Origin: Pantoea sp. AS-PWVM4
GTDB taxonomy: Bacteria; Pseudomonadota; Gammaproteobacteria; Enterobacterales; Enterobacteriaceae
Direction of reading: 5' to 3'
Length of the DNA: 64,000 bases
NCBI RefSeq assembly: GCF_000468095.1
Contig: NZ_ASZC01000002.1
Location: 1 to 64,000 of the forward strand
Shown here: piece after piece, positions 30,398-39,829 of the stretch
Layout of the letters: every line of letters starts with the position of its first letter
Numbering within the stretch: the first letter of the stretch is position 1
Made by a program: the position numbers and the translations under genes
Notes under the pieces: model-generated
Told to the model about the DNA's origin: nothing
The model's database searches: none
What the model saw: only the letters and a program-made list of their open reading frames with translations

Positions 30398-31308
30398 GGT
30401 TTGCGCTCCCGGCCGCTCTCTTTCAGCAGCTCGCTAATTCCGGCTACCGAGCCGAGCAGGCTGGTGGCATCCAATGGCATCATCACCACTTTGCTGTTAT
30501 TGGCTTCACCAATTTTCTGCAACGCATCGGTATATTTCTGCGCCACGAAGTAGTTCACGGCCTGAATATCCCCGGCGGCGATGGCTTCAGAAACCATGCG
30601 CGTTGCACTGGCTTCCGCCTGTGCCTGACGCTCTCGTGCTTCAGCATGCAGGAACGCGGCGGTTCGCTCCCCTTCAGCTTTCAGGATCTGCGACTGTTTT
30701 TCCCCCTCGGCGCGTAGAATCGCAGCCTGTCGCACCCCTTCTGCCGTCAGAATATCGGCGCGTTTAGTCCGTTCGGCTTTCATCTGCGCGTTCATGGCCG
30801 CAATCAACTCCTGCGGCGGACGCACATCACGAATTTCGATACGGGTGATTTTTACACCCCAGGGATTGGTCGCTTCATCGACAATATGCAGCAGGCGGGT
30901 ATTGATGTTATCGCGCTGCGACAGCATTTCATCCAACTCCATGCCGCCTAATACGGTACGAATGTTGGTCATGGTGAGATTGAGAATTGCCAGCTCAAGG
31001 TTGCTGACTTCATACGCTGTGCGCGCCGCGTCGATCACCTGAAGGAAGCAGACGGCGTCGATGGTGACGTTGGCATTATCTTTCGAGATGACTTCCTGAG
31101 AGGGGATATCAAGGACGCGCTCCATCATGTTGACCTTGCGGCCAATGCGATCCATGAAGGGAACAACTAACGTCAGGCCAGGTTGCAGCGTGCGGGTATA
31201 GCGCCCAAAGCGCTCAACCGTCCACTGATAACCCTGTGGCACAATTTTTACTCCGGCCCAAACGGTCACCAACGCGAGTACGATGATGACTGGCATCACG
31301 GTCAACAT
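30394..31308 (-). CDS. qmcA: QmcA, SPFH/stomatin-like membrane protein
   Basis: A 304-residue protein (E. coli 305) with one N-terminal membrane helix, then the SPFH/Band 7 domain ([40 protein letters not shown]) and an Ala/Glu-rich coiled coil ([20 protein letters not shown]). It forms large membrane assemblies linked to envelope stress. It is in one operon with ybbJ (overlap of four bases). Confidence 0.96.
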   Translation of the reverse strand: MLTVMPVIIVLALVTVWAGVKIVPQGYQWTVERFGRYTRTLQPGLTLVVPFMDRIGRKVNMMERVLDIPSQEVISKDNANVTIDAVCFLQVIDAARTAYEVSNLELAILNLTMTNIRTVLGGMELDEMLSQRDNINTRLLHIVDEATNPWGVKITRIEIRDVRPPQELIAAMNAQMKAERTKRADILTAEGVRQAAILRAEGEKQSQILKAEGERTAAFLHAEARERQAQAEASATRMVSEAIAAGDIQAVNYFVAQKYTDALQKIGEANNSKVVMMPLDATSLLGSVAGISELLKESGRERKP

Positions 31309-31373
31309 AATAACCTCCAGGTTGTCACTGTTTCGGGCCGAGTCGCTTCGGCCCGATTACTACCCCGTACTGA

Positions 31374-32228
31374 TTAGTACAGCAGCGAATAAAGCTGGCG
31401 ACGATAACGTGCAGCCAGGGCATCACCGGTGCCGAGTGCGGCCAGAATTTCCTGCAACATTTTACGCACCTGGCCGTCACCGGCGTTGAGGTCGCTTTTC
31501 AGGAAACCAAATAGCAATTCAAGGGCTTCTTCATTACGACCAACCTGATGCAGCTGTAACGACAGTTTAGCAGCCAGCTCGGCGTTCGCGGGCTCATTCG
31601 CCAGTTGCTCCTGCAACAGTTGAATTTCTGGCGTGTCGGCGGCTTTTTTCAGCAGCTCGATTTGCGCTACCAGGCTTTGATAGCGGGTGTCCTGATCCTG
31701 CAACGGCACCGCATTTAACACCGCTTCCGCTTCATCGCTGCGATTCAGGGTGATCAGAACTTCCGCCAGCAGGAAGCCAATTTCGCTGGCCTGATTACTC
31801 AGCTGCCAGGCATCTTTCAACAGCGGCAGCGCCTCCAGCGGTTTGCCTTCTTCCATCAGGGCTATCGCCTGCTGGGCTTTCAGTTCTTCTTCACGCGGCA
31901 GCACTTTTTGCAGCAGGGCGCGAATCGCCTCCTCTGGCTGCGGCCCCTGGAAGCCATCGACCGGTTGACCGTTCTGGAACAGGTACACCGTCGGGATGGA
32001 GCGCAGACCAAATTGAGAAGCCACCATCTGCTCTTTATCGCAATCCAGTTTTGCCAGAATAAACTGACCAGCGTACTCCTGGGCCAGGTGCTCCAGCACC
32101 GGCGTCAGTTGCTGGCAGTGCTGGCTGCGATCGGACCAGAAATAAAACAGCACCGGCAGCTGCATGGATTGTTCCAGCGTCTGATGCAGATTGGATTCGT
32201 TGATGTCGATAATCAAAGCGTGTGACAT
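31374..32228 (-). CDS. cnoX: CnoX (YbbN), chaperedoxin
   Basis: A 284-residue protein (E. coli 284) with an N-terminal thioredoxin fold in which the active site is SQHC ([12 protein letters not shown]), lacking the first Cys as in E. coli CnoX, and C-terminal TPR repeats ([26 protein letters not shown]). It protects proteins from chlorine stress and hands them to GroEL. A GC-rich hairpin at 31334-31355 separates it from qmcA. Confidence 0.96.
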   Translation of the reverse strand: MSHALIIDINESNLHQTLEQSMQLPVLFYFWSDRSQHCQQLTPVLEHLAQEYAGQFILAKLDCDKEQMVASQFGLRSIPTVYLFQNGQPVDGFQGPQPEEAIRALLQKVLPREEELKAQQAIALMEEGKPLEALPLLKDAWQLSNQASEIGFLLAEVLITLNRSDEAEAVLNAVPLQDQDTRYQSLVAQIELLKKAADTPEIQLLQEQLANEPANAELAAKLSLQLHQVGRNEEALELLFGFLKSDLNAGDGQVRKMLQEILAALGTGDALAARYRRQLYSLLY

Positions 32229-32307
32229 GAATACGTCTCTTTGCTGAAAGTGTGTTGAGAATATGGGGGCAAGCTGCCCGGCTTCAAGTTCTAATCAGGC
32301 TTGCAGC

Positions 32308-33081
32308 CTATTTGCTGCGCAAAATGCGATCCAGCATCCAGCCTGGCAGTACTCTTTTTAACAGGCTCATGGTCCAACTCACCAGCGTCACCGGATAACG
32401 CAGGCGCGGATGCGCGCTTTCCAGGGCGTGACGCAGCTTCGGCAGGATCGCCTCAGGCGGCAGGGAAAAATGCGCGGCGATGCCGGGATTACGCACCGGT
32501 TTGTCACTTTCCCCCTGATGGACGTTTTCCGTAAAACGGGTATGGATCGGCCCTGGCTCAATCAGGCTGACGCGCACGCCCGTGGTGCGTAACTCCATGC
32601 GCAGCGCATCGCTCCAGGCTTCGAGCGCATATTTACTGGCAGCGTAAGCGCCACGTCCGGGGGTGGAGATCACCCCCAGCACCGAGCTGGTATTAATGAT
32701 ACGTCCGCTGCCGCTGGCTTGCAGGGCGGGCAACAGGCGCATGGTCAGTTGATGCGTCCCAAAGAAGTTAGTGGAGAATTGTTGCTCCAGTTGCTGGCGA
32801 GACAGGCTGGCGAGCGGTCCATAAATGCCAAAACCGGCGTTGTTGAACAGCCCGTGAAGACGATTTTCTGTCAGCGCAATGACCTGATCCGCTGCGGCAT
32901 CGACACTGGCCGGATCGTCCAGATCGAGCGTAATGCCGATAAAACCAAGCGCATGCATGCGCGCAACGTCTTCCGCCCGACGGCAGGCGGCAATCACGCG
33001 ATAACCGCGCATCAGCAGGTCATTGGCGGCCACCAGGCCGATACCGCTGGAGCAGCCGGTGATAAGAATGGTTTTTTGCAT
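32308..33081 (-). CDS. ybbO: YbbO, short-chain dehydrogenase/reductase
   Basis: A 257-residue SDR. The cofactor motif is TGCSSGIG at the N-terminus, NNAGFG follows, and the catalytic YxxxK is YAASKYALE. In E. coli YbbO reduces aldehydes with NADPH and abuts tesA; here 6.7 kb of foreign DNA separates the two. Confidence 0.93.
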   Translation of the reverse strand: MQKTILITGCSSGIGLVAANDLLMRGYRVIAACRRAEDVARMHALGFIGITLDLDDPASVDAAADQVIALTENRLHGLFNNAGFGIYGPLASLSRQQLEQQFSTNFFGTHQLTMRLLPALQASGSGRIINTSSVLGVISTPGRGAYAASKYALEAWSDALRMELRTTGVRVSLIEPGPIHTRFTENVHQGESDKPVRNPGIAAHFSLPPEAILPKLRHALESAHPRLRYPVTLVSWTMSLLKRVLPGWMLDRILRSK

Positions 33082-33245
33082 TACTGACTATCCATCGGAA
33101 TCAAAATTATTAATTGAATTTAAATCAATTTATCTTTTTTGAGAACGCTGAGTTGGTTCGGTATGCCACTATCTTGTCGCCATCGTGTTTCTTTACTCAT
33201 GCTACACAGAAGTTGCCCAGCGGCTTGAGGCTGAAGGAAAACCGG

Positions 33246-34031
33246 ATGGGTACGCCCGTTTTTCCCGCCGTTCCGTTGCCGGTGCCGATGGCCGGTAATG
33301 ATTCGGGGATGTTTCAGTTTCCCCCTGAAGGCACGCTGGTTGAGGTGGGATTTAACGGCGGGCGACCTGATAAGCCGTTTGTACGTCAGACCGTGCCGGA
33401 TGGCACAAGCCTGCCGGACATCAAGCCGGGTGAGCAGTTGCAGCAGCAGCGTGAAGAGGTATCACAGCGCGTCACACAGGCCGGAGACTGGGAGCGCAAA
33501 ACCGATCAGGCCATCCGTGAAACCTCAATGGCGCGCGAGGTGAAAGCCGATACAGAATCACGCGAGCTGGTCAGCCGTGAAACGACCGTCAAGGCAACAG
33601 ATAAAACCACGGTGCTGGGTACGGCTTCGTTACTTGCCGGTGCCATCGTGCAGGTGACAACGGGTGATTTCAGCCTGGGTGTAAAGGGGAAACACCTGGT
33701 ATCTGTGGCCGGGGATATGGAAACCGATGTCACCGGCAAGACAGCGGTCACGGTCGGAAAAGAGCTGGTTGAGAAGGTTGGCCAGCTGCTCCAGAGTATC
33801 GCAGGAACAAGGCAGGAGATTATCGCGCCGGTCGTGTGGATTGGTTCCGCTCAGATTAACGTTGCACAACTGATGCTTGATACCGTTTCGCTGGTGCAGC
33901 AGTTGGCTGAACAGCTGGCCAGCCACACGCACCCGTAAACGGGGCAGCCCACTAACAGCGCCGCTATTGCGCAGAGTGGCCAGCAGGCCACGGCGCTGGC
34001 CGCGAAATATTCACCGGTCATAGGTCAGTAA
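33246..34031 (+). pseudogene. Decayed phage baseplate/tail-spike protein gene (gp5/gpV-like)
   Basis: The frame begins GTPVFPAVPLPVPMAGNDSG, which looks like the middle of a contractile-tail baseplate protein, so the N-terminal OB domain is missing. The C-terminal repeats (TTVLGTASLLAGAIVQVTTG) follow. An in-frame TAA at 33936-33938 interrupts it right after SHTHP. Beyond it the same frame continues as TGQPTNSAAIAQSGQQATAL, the usual C-terminus, to a second TAA. It is truncated at the 5' end and broken by a nonsense codon. It is the only tail gene left and marks a former prophage between ybbO and tesA. Confidence 0.8.
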
Positions 34032-34045
34032 CCCATCCCGTTAAC

Positions 34046-34068
34046 CCGCTATCACAGCGGTTTTTTTT
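34046..34068 (+). terminator. Terminator after the phage remnant
   Basis: Stem CCGCT / AGCGG with a five-base loop followed by eight T residues. It lies 15 bases after the last stop of the baseplate remnant and was probably its original terminator. Confidence 0.8.
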
Positions 34069-34401
34069 ATGCCCGTCATCAGCTGAGTATTTGCAATCAC
34101 TTGATCACCACTTTGCATTTCACTTGCTCCTCTCCAACAAAAAATAGAGACAGGTTCCCTGCCGAGTTGAATGGCAGGTTTGAGCGAGGAGCGGAAGTTC
34201 GCATCTATCTCACTACTTTTAAGGCTTAATGAATATCGAGGTGTATCGTCAACTAGGAATGCCCAAGTTTCCCCGCTCAAGTTGATGAATATCCATAGGG
34301 AAAAGGCGTCCTCTTACGTAGAGAGTATTTTTCGATTTTACTATTGTGCATGGGCACGGAAAATGTAGATACTATCCCAAAAAAATTATGAGATAGAAGT
34401 G
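34069..34401. other. Gap between phage remnant and DUF2971 gene
   Basis: No gene or RNA is recognised. A possible 79-codon minus-strand frame at 34041-34280 overlaps the terminator and has no ribosome site, so it is not called. The stretch becomes A/T-rich towards 34402 and should carry the promoter of the next gene. Confidence 0.5.
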
Positions 34402-35388
34402 ATGATAAAGAATATCCCCTCTCGTTTATATAAATATAAAAGTTTTAGTGTTGATAGCCTTGACTTGCTTGTAAGTGATAGGCTGTACTATGCAGATCCA
34501 ACAACATTCAATGATCCTTTAGATTGTAATCCTTCCGTGTTAAATGACATCGATGATTTAAATGAGTTGAACGCTATTCTTCATAAATTAGTAAAGGAAA
34601 ATCATCAAAAGGAACTACAGAAAGCAGCAACAAAAATCAAATACAGAGGTCCAAAAACATTAGAAAAAATTGAAATGCTAGGTGAGAGTGAAGCTCGAAA
34701 GTTAATCAGTGGTATTGTAGAAAGTGTTGATTTTTTTGGTGGCGATTTTTTTGATAGTGCCAGTTATTATATTAAAAGATATTTACTAAAAAATTATAAA
34801 GTTGGCGTTCTTTCATTAGCAAAAAAATTTAATTGCCCCTTGATGTGGTCGCACTATGCTGACCAACACAAGGGGTTTTGTATAGGGTATGACGTTTCTG
34901 AGAATGAATCCGCAGAAATCTACCCTGTTGATTACAAAGGGAAGCGTTTTATTAGAACTCAGCAAGTTCATGATATGTTATTTGGTGACAGTGATAATGT
35001 AAGAAACACTGCGAAAAAAGAGATTGATAGGGTCATTCTTCTCAGTAAAGCTCCTTCGTGGAAATATGAGAATGAATATCGAGTCATTAATAATCAAGGT
35101 TTACAGGATTCACAATTTCGATTAAGCGATGTCACATTCGGCTTGAGGTTTAAAGAATCTGCTAAGTTTTCCGTCATGAGAGCATTGCAATCAAGGCTAG
35201 GTGACATTAATTTCTACGAAATGTCGCTTTCTAATGACTCCTTCAAGTTAAAAAGAACGTTGATTGATTTGGAAAATATTGAATTTCGATCATACCCTGA
35301 AAGTAATTATGAGCGAAGTCGTGATGCGTTTCAAATGCTCGATGACTTTAATGACGATGAAGATAGTCTTAATTATGAAAGTTTGTGA
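34402..35388 (+). CDS. DUF2971-family protein
   Basis: A 328-residue soluble protein. The N-terminus IPSRLYKYKSFSVDSLDLLV with DRLYYADPTTFNDPLDCNP is the DUF2971 signature, followed by CPLMWSHYADQHKGFCIGYD and a late WKYENEYRVI. The biochemical role is unknown; members are common in accessory and defence islands. The gene is A/T-rich unlike the backbone, a sign of transfer. The start is ATG at 34402 or the GTG just before it. The next gene follows 99 bp later on the same strand. Confidence 0.85.
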   Translation: MIKNIPSRLYKYKSFSVDSLDLLVSDRLYYADPTTFNDPLDCNPSVLNDIDDLNELNAILHKLVKENHQKELQKAATKIKYRGPKTLEKIEMLGESEARKLISGIVESVDFFGGDFFDSASYYIKRYLLKNYKVGVLSLAKKFNCPLMWSHYADQHKGFCIGYDVSENESAEIYPVDYKGKRFIRTQQVHDMLFGDSDNVRNTAKKEIDRVILLSKAPSWKYENEYRVINNQGLQDSQFRLSDVTFGLRFKESAKFSVMRALQSRLGDINFYEMSLSNDSFKLKRTLIDLENIEFRSYPESNYERSRDAFQMLDDFNDDEDSLNYESL

Positions 35389-35487
35389 TTATAATTAGGC
35401 ATGTAGGATATCTGGTTATCAACATTTTCTTACAGAAGGTTATCAAATGGCTTTTCTTCTGATGATGGCTTTGACGGAGTAATTACT

Positions 35488-36492
35488 ATGGCCGGCTCAC
35501 TAAGTCTGCAGACTGATGTTGTAAGGCAGCATACAGTGCCACGTTTTTTGCTGGAGGGCTTTGCAACCTTAGGTAGGGGTAAGTATCCTCAGCTTTATGC
35601 CTTTGATAAGCATAACGAACGTTGTTTTGTTACTAATATCATGAATGCGACCGTCCGGAACACCTTCTATAATCTCGACGATCATCCTGAAAGACTTAGC
35701 CTAGAGCCGCTAATGGGTATATACGAAAGCGAAGCGGCACCCGTGATCCATCAACTGCTAAAATACCGAGATATCCGTAATCTCTCAGGCGAGGAACGCT
35801 ATAAGCTCGCCGTGTTCGTTGCAGTTCAACGTGCACGAACCTTTAGCGAGCAGCAACGCATCACTGGGCTGATATCCGCTATCGCTGACAAGGTTACCGC
35901 CATGGGAGCTACTCCGGAGCAGGTTGCCGAAGCACTAGGATTCTCGCCCGAACAGGACTCACGGAATATTTTCCTGCGGCAACTAGTGCAGCAGACTTCA
36001 CACATCGACCACCTTCTGAACAAGGATTGGTATCTCTTCGAGACAACCTCGGATCATCCTTTCTACGTGTCTGACAGTCCTGTTGTAATGCATAACCAAA
36101 ATGATTTCGGCCCATACGGTAACCTCGGGTTGGCTCTACCGGGCATTCAGATTTACCTGCCGCTCTCCTCTACACTGACGCTCGGTATGTACTGCCCCTC
36201 TATCCGAGAGTTACAAATCAGTCGCAAAAGAGACTTGCAGCGCCGCATGGCATTTGCCCCGTTGACCCTCCCTCCCGGCTTAAATCCTACAAGTCGTATT
36301 GCCAAGGCCAACGCCTTTATTAATTTCCATACAATGAAGTCTGCGCCGGACCAAGTAATGTGGCTAAACAGCCAGCAAGTTCTGTTTTCCGAGCAATACG
36401 TATTCTGTGAAAAAGACGATTTCGCGCTCGTCTGGAAAATGATTTCTGATCATCAGAGCTTTAAAACCGGTTTGCGGTTTACAATTGGATAA
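35488..36492 (+). CDS. DUF4238-family protein
   Basis: A 334-residue soluble protein. Near the N-terminus TDVVRQHTVPRFLLEGFA is the QHxVP motif that defines DUF4238, followed by LYAFDKHNERCF and a C-terminal segment WYLFETTSDHPFYVSDSPVV. Function is not established; the family recurs in mobile regions. Its GC content is near 50%, higher than the DUF2971 gene before it, so the two may not have arrived together. No strong ribosome site is visible before the ATG. Confidence 0.83.
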   Translation: MAGSLSLQTDVVRQHTVPRFLLEGFATLGRGKYPQLYAFDKHNERCFVTNIMNATVRNTFYNLDDHPERLSLEPLMGIYESEAAPVIHQLLKYRDIRNLSGEERYKLAVFVAVQRARTFSEQQRITGLISAIADKVTAMGATPEQVAEALGFSPEQDSRNIFLRQLVQQTSHIDHLLNKDWYLFETTSDHPFYVSDSPVVMHNQNDFGPYGNLGLALPGIQIYLPLSSTLTLGMYCPSIRELQISRKRDLQRRMAFAPLTLPPGLNPTSRIAKANAFINFHTMKSAPDQVMWLNSQQVLFSEQYVFCEKDDFALVWKMISDHQSFKTGLRFTIG

Positions 36493-37329
36493 AATATACA
36501 ATACATAATTCATAGAAATGATTAAACCGCTATGAGATTGTTACCCCCGATATTAGGCTGAATACATGTGCTGATCCGTCCCGGACAACAGAGTTTATCA
36601 ACGTCAGCTCCTGGCACACAACTGCCGGTCAGGTAATGCCACGCCCCTCACGCCACCGATCAGTTTTTGTTGGCACTGGTTAAGTAATTGGCAAACGGTC
36701 GCCAAGTAAAATGCTCAAGGGGAGTCAAATCACATGCCATTACACACCCAGCCCCACTAGAGCGCACCCAGCGCCTTTCTCATGCCCAGCCTGCGGTTGG
36801 TATCCTCACAGGAGGATCGCATGCGCAGCGTGGCGCTGGCGGCGTTTCAGCTATGACAAAATAATCTCCTCACTCACCAAAACGGCGCTACACCGCACCC
36901 GCCTGCGGGTTTTGCATCATAAAAATTTTTCAGTTCTGATTTTCTACAAACCGCCGCGCCAGCCTGCACTGCTACAGGCTTTCTGCCAGAGTTCGCCAAC
37001 TGAAAATAGTGAAAAGAAATTCAGTCTTTTTCAGTTTTCGGGATCGTCTGAGGATCTGAGGAGAAATGTATAATTATGAAATATAAGGTAATTATGTGTT
37101 TTACGTCAGTTGGTCAGATCTCTGATGGATCGAATCGGCAGGAACGAAAAAAGGTGAAAGCCCATGTAAGTTAAGGGTTGTGGGATTCTTGTACTGAAAA
37201 AAATTCTGAAATAAACTGAAAATATTGTACTGATATTATACACAGTTATAGGTTTGGATACCTGCGGTAATTAGTCATTTACACATTAAAGAATAAGAGC
37301 CTCAAATAGTGGGCATCAGAGAGGGTGAT
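36493..37329. other. Long gap between DUF4238 and FRG genes
   Basis: About 840 bp without a confident gene. Its first two thirds are moderately GC-rich and contain one open frame (36711-37073, listed separately). From about 37074 the DNA is A/T-rich and probably holds the promoter of the FRG gene. No tRNA, repeat or terminator is seen. The change in composition suggests a junction between fragments of different origin. Confidence 0.5.
36711..37073 (+). CDS. Doubtful 120-residue ORF, possibly satellite/phage-derived
   Basis: The frame opens MLKGSQITCHYTPSPTRAHP and is rich in Cys, Trp, His and Arg with a basic Trp cluster (AAWRWRRFSYDKIISSLTK). GGGG lies shortly after rather than before the ATG. 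I do not recognise the family. The style vaguely recalls small Ash/Icd-like ORFs of phage satellites, but this is an impression only. It could equally be non-coding. Confidence 0.3.
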   Translation: MLKGSQITCHYTPSPTRAHPAPFSCPACGWYPHRRIACAAWRWRRFSYDKIISSLTKTALHRTRLRVLHHKNFSVLIFYKPPRQPALLQAFCQSSPTENSEKKFSLFQFSGSSEDLRRNV

Positions 37330-38118
37330 ATGGATAAGTTAAAAACAAAATTATTTGGTGAAGTTCCTGCTCCGGAAGATTTTGGGCAAATACTTACTTT
37401 AACCTCGCAGCATGCTGGGAAAAGAATGAATGTCTATATGTGGAGGGGGCAGGCAGACATTGATTGGCCGATTCATAGTGCCGCTTACAGAAGGCTTAAT
37501 AATAGTGGAAGGATAGTAACTGAAAATCATGTAAGAGCATATGAGAAAAGATTATTAGTACGGGCTGCTCATCAAGGATATGACTATGAGAATGGCAGAA
37601 AACTATCTGATCTTGAGGTATTGGCAAAACTTCAACATCATGGGGCTGCTACAAGGTTAATTGATTTTTCGAGAAATATGCTGGTTTCATTATGGTTTGC
37701 TTGCAAATCTCATCCTGATTCTGTTGGGCTATTGTTTGGCCTTCATACTGATCATCTGGGAGGATATGAAGGTGAATTAGAAATCGGAGGTTATGATGAT
37801 ACTTTAGGAAACCCTACCTTGGAGAATCTTACGCACCCACAGACATGGCAACCACCCGTTGTTACTAAACGAATCGCAGCGCAAAGTGCACAGTTCGTGT
37901 ATAGTTCAGTATCCAACGATCCTGCTGGAAGTTTATCTTTCGAAAAGAAAAATAATGTTTTTTTAGCTATAGCATTGACGCCAATATTTAAAAGTTATGC
38001 TGTGAAATTACTAGAAGGAACGTTTGACATTAGGCATTTGACATTATTTCCAGATATTGATGGTTTCAGTTATAGTAATAGTGAAAAATTTGAAATTTAC
38101 AGCAATGATAGATGGTGA
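37330..38118 (+). CDS. FRG-domain protein
   Basis: A 262-residue protein with the FRG domain: YMWRGQADIDWPIHSAAYRR at about residue 37 (the F/W-R-G motif naming the domain) and LAKLQHHGAATRLIDFSRNM, followed by LVSLWFACKS. FRG domains occur in phage-defence and toxin-like proteins; the reaction is unknown. The ATG at 37330 with GAGAGGG upstream is preferred over a GTG at 37309. The gene is A/T-rich and converges on the coiled-coil gene. Confidence 0.87.
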   Translation: MDKLKTKLFGEVPAPEDFGQILTLTSQHAGKRMNVYMWRGQADIDWPIHSAAYRRLNNSGRIVTENHVRAYEKRLLVRAAHQGYDYENGRKLSDLEVLAKLQHHGAATRLIDFSRNMLVSLWFACKSHPDSVGLLFGLHTDHLGGYEGELEIGGYDDTLGNPTLENLTHPQTWQPPVVTKRIAAQSAQFVYSSVSNDPAGSLSFEKKNNVFLAIALTPIFKSYAVKLLEGTFDIRHLTLFPDIDGFSYSNSEKFEIYSNDRW

Positions 38119-38177
38119 ATGTATGTGTTAGGTTGTAAGTGACAAGGAGTGAATTATTTCACTCCTTGCATGATAAC

Positions 38178-39554
38178 TCAGTCTTTTTTTGTGGGGGCAA
38201 TTTCTTTTATCTTTGAAATCAAATCTGATAATGAGTCTAATGCAGTCTTACTATCTTCAATCTTAATTTTAGAGTGGTGAATAGGAGATTTATAAATTGA
38301 AGACACAGATGCTAGAATTAGAGCGTCTTTGTTTTCAGAAGCTAGAAGTTGATCTGCGTAAGCATTTAAAGTTAGTGCCACTGCTGACTTAAAGGCATAC
38401 TCCTCCTGATAGTTTCGCTCTTTTCCATATTGTGCAATACCAAACAACAATAAACCAATTGCGGGCAAAGCTTTTAAAGAATTTACAATTAGGACCTTAT
38501 AATCCATTTGCAGTGATGCACTCCAATAGAATAACAGTGAAATCCATATCAAACATAGAATGCCTAATACAGGGACAGCCCACTTCCAAAAGGTCACTGA
38601 AGGAGAAAGTTCGTTTTTCCTTTGTTTGAAAGTTTCGAAGAGTGAAGCACCAACTTCCCTACCGATTAGGTCATTTAAATAATCATTTCTCTCAACAAAA
38701 AAATCATGCTTGTCTTCAACAAAGCTTAACTTTTCTTCAAATGTAGTCTTTAGTTTATCAAATGTGTTTTGATTTTCACTGTTTTCAATTTTTACGTCAG
38801 ATAAGATGGTTTTTATTTCAGAAAAATCTTTCTTTGCATCTTCATGAAGAGTGTCTATGTCTTTCTTCTTATTTTCGCTGAGTGCCAATTGAGAGTTTAT
38901 CTTCTCAACAACACCAGAGGCAGTGGAAAACATATTATTAATGTTATCACTCTGGTTAATTATGTTCTGAAGTGATGACTCAAGTGCTTTTATCCTATTG
39001 TGACTTGCATCAATAAAATTGTTCAACCTCTCTTCAGATTCATTTGCTTTGGAAATAAATGAATCTAATTCAGAATTTCTTTTTTCAATGATTAATTTTT
39101 TGGTTTCAAGTAAGTCATTTTCCTCTGTGATTCTTCTTTCCGTTTTTTTGAATGAACGCCTTGTATTTACTTCCCAGAACCCATTTGTTCGCTGGTAATA
39201 TGCTAGTCGAATAATGAAGCTTAGAGAGTGTGTGAAATTTCTATTTTTTGCATTGGTAATGAAACTCGCTAAATCATTTTGAAGGTTTCCATTCCCAATG
39301 TCACCGCCATAAGAATAATTGAAAGGTAGGGTTAAGTAATTAAAGTCGTCTAATTCTTGTTTGAAGTGGGTGAAAACCTTGATTACCAGAGTAATAAAAT
39401 CACTAACGATAACATCACCAATCGTTATTTTGCTAATGTCACCATCATTTTTAAAATTTTCTGCGATTAGGTTTTTAAAATCTAAGGTTTCAAAGGAATC
39501 AATTTGCTGTAATACATTTTCTTTTTGCTGTATGTTCATTTTAGCATCCGGCAT
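38178..39554 (-). CDS. Coiled-coil protein with two C-terminal membrane helices, unknown function
   Basis: A 458-residue protein. Residues 1-130 form a helical domain without a known motif, 135-295 a long Glu/Lys/Asn-rich coiled coil, and two hydrophobic segments lie at about 323-347 (WAVPVLGILCLIWISLLFYW) and 354-374 (VLIVNSLKALPAIGLLLFGI). A 75-residue soluble tail ends the protein. No enzyme motif is seen. The layout recalls membrane-anchored sensors or effectors in defence loci, but this is inference. It is strongly A/T-rich. The start could also be the internal ATG at 39539. Confidence 0.72.
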   Translation of the reverse strand: MPDAKMNIQQKENVLQQIDSFETLDFKNLIAENFKNDGDISKITIGDVIVSDFITLVIKVFTHFKQELDDFNYLTLPFNYSYGGDIGNGNLQNDLASFITNAKNRNFTHSLSFIIRLAYYQRTNGFWEVNTRRSFKKTERRITEENDLLETKKLIIEKRNSELDSFISKANESEERLNNFIDASHNRIKALESSLQNIINQSDNINNMFSTASGVVEKINSQLALSENKKKDIDTLHEDAKKDFSEIKTILSDVKIENSENQNTFDKLKTTFEEKLSFVEDKHDFFVERNDYLNDLIGREVGASLFETFKQRKNELSPSVTFWKWAVPVLGILCLIWISLLFYWSASLQMDYKVLIVNSLKALPAIGLLLFGIAQYGKERNYQEEYAFKSAVALTLNAYADQLLASENKDALILASVSSIYKSPIHHSKIKIEDSKTALDSLSDLISKIKEIAPTKKD

Positions 39555-39829
39555 TTGTTTGAATATAGATTATCTAAATTAGATTTAGAAAACCATGTAG
39601 GTGGTTTCATCTGGGTGACATCTGTACAACCATTAAAATGAACTCAATTGACAATTGACGAGTAATCATCAGATTATAAAACGAACAAAAATCAGATGCT
39701 AAAATTTCTCTGCCGCCAAAATGTCGCCATCATGGCAAGGAATCTTTGTAATTATCTGATTTTTATCAATTATTTTTTTGTCTTATGTTTTTTTGCATAA
39801 CTTTACCTGTTAAAAATCACGCGCCTGCG
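39555..39829. other. Right edge of the ybbO-tesA insertion
   Basis: A/T-rich stretch of 275 bp with no gene seen. Composition returns to backbone type shortly before tesA, so the insertion boundary lies about 39780-39825. I found no direct repeat matching the left side near 33100. Confidence 0.4.

Noticed and set aside
34041-34280. 79-codon minus-strand frame after the phage remnant
   Set aside because: It begins in a terminator region, lacks a ribosome site and shows no conserved pattern.
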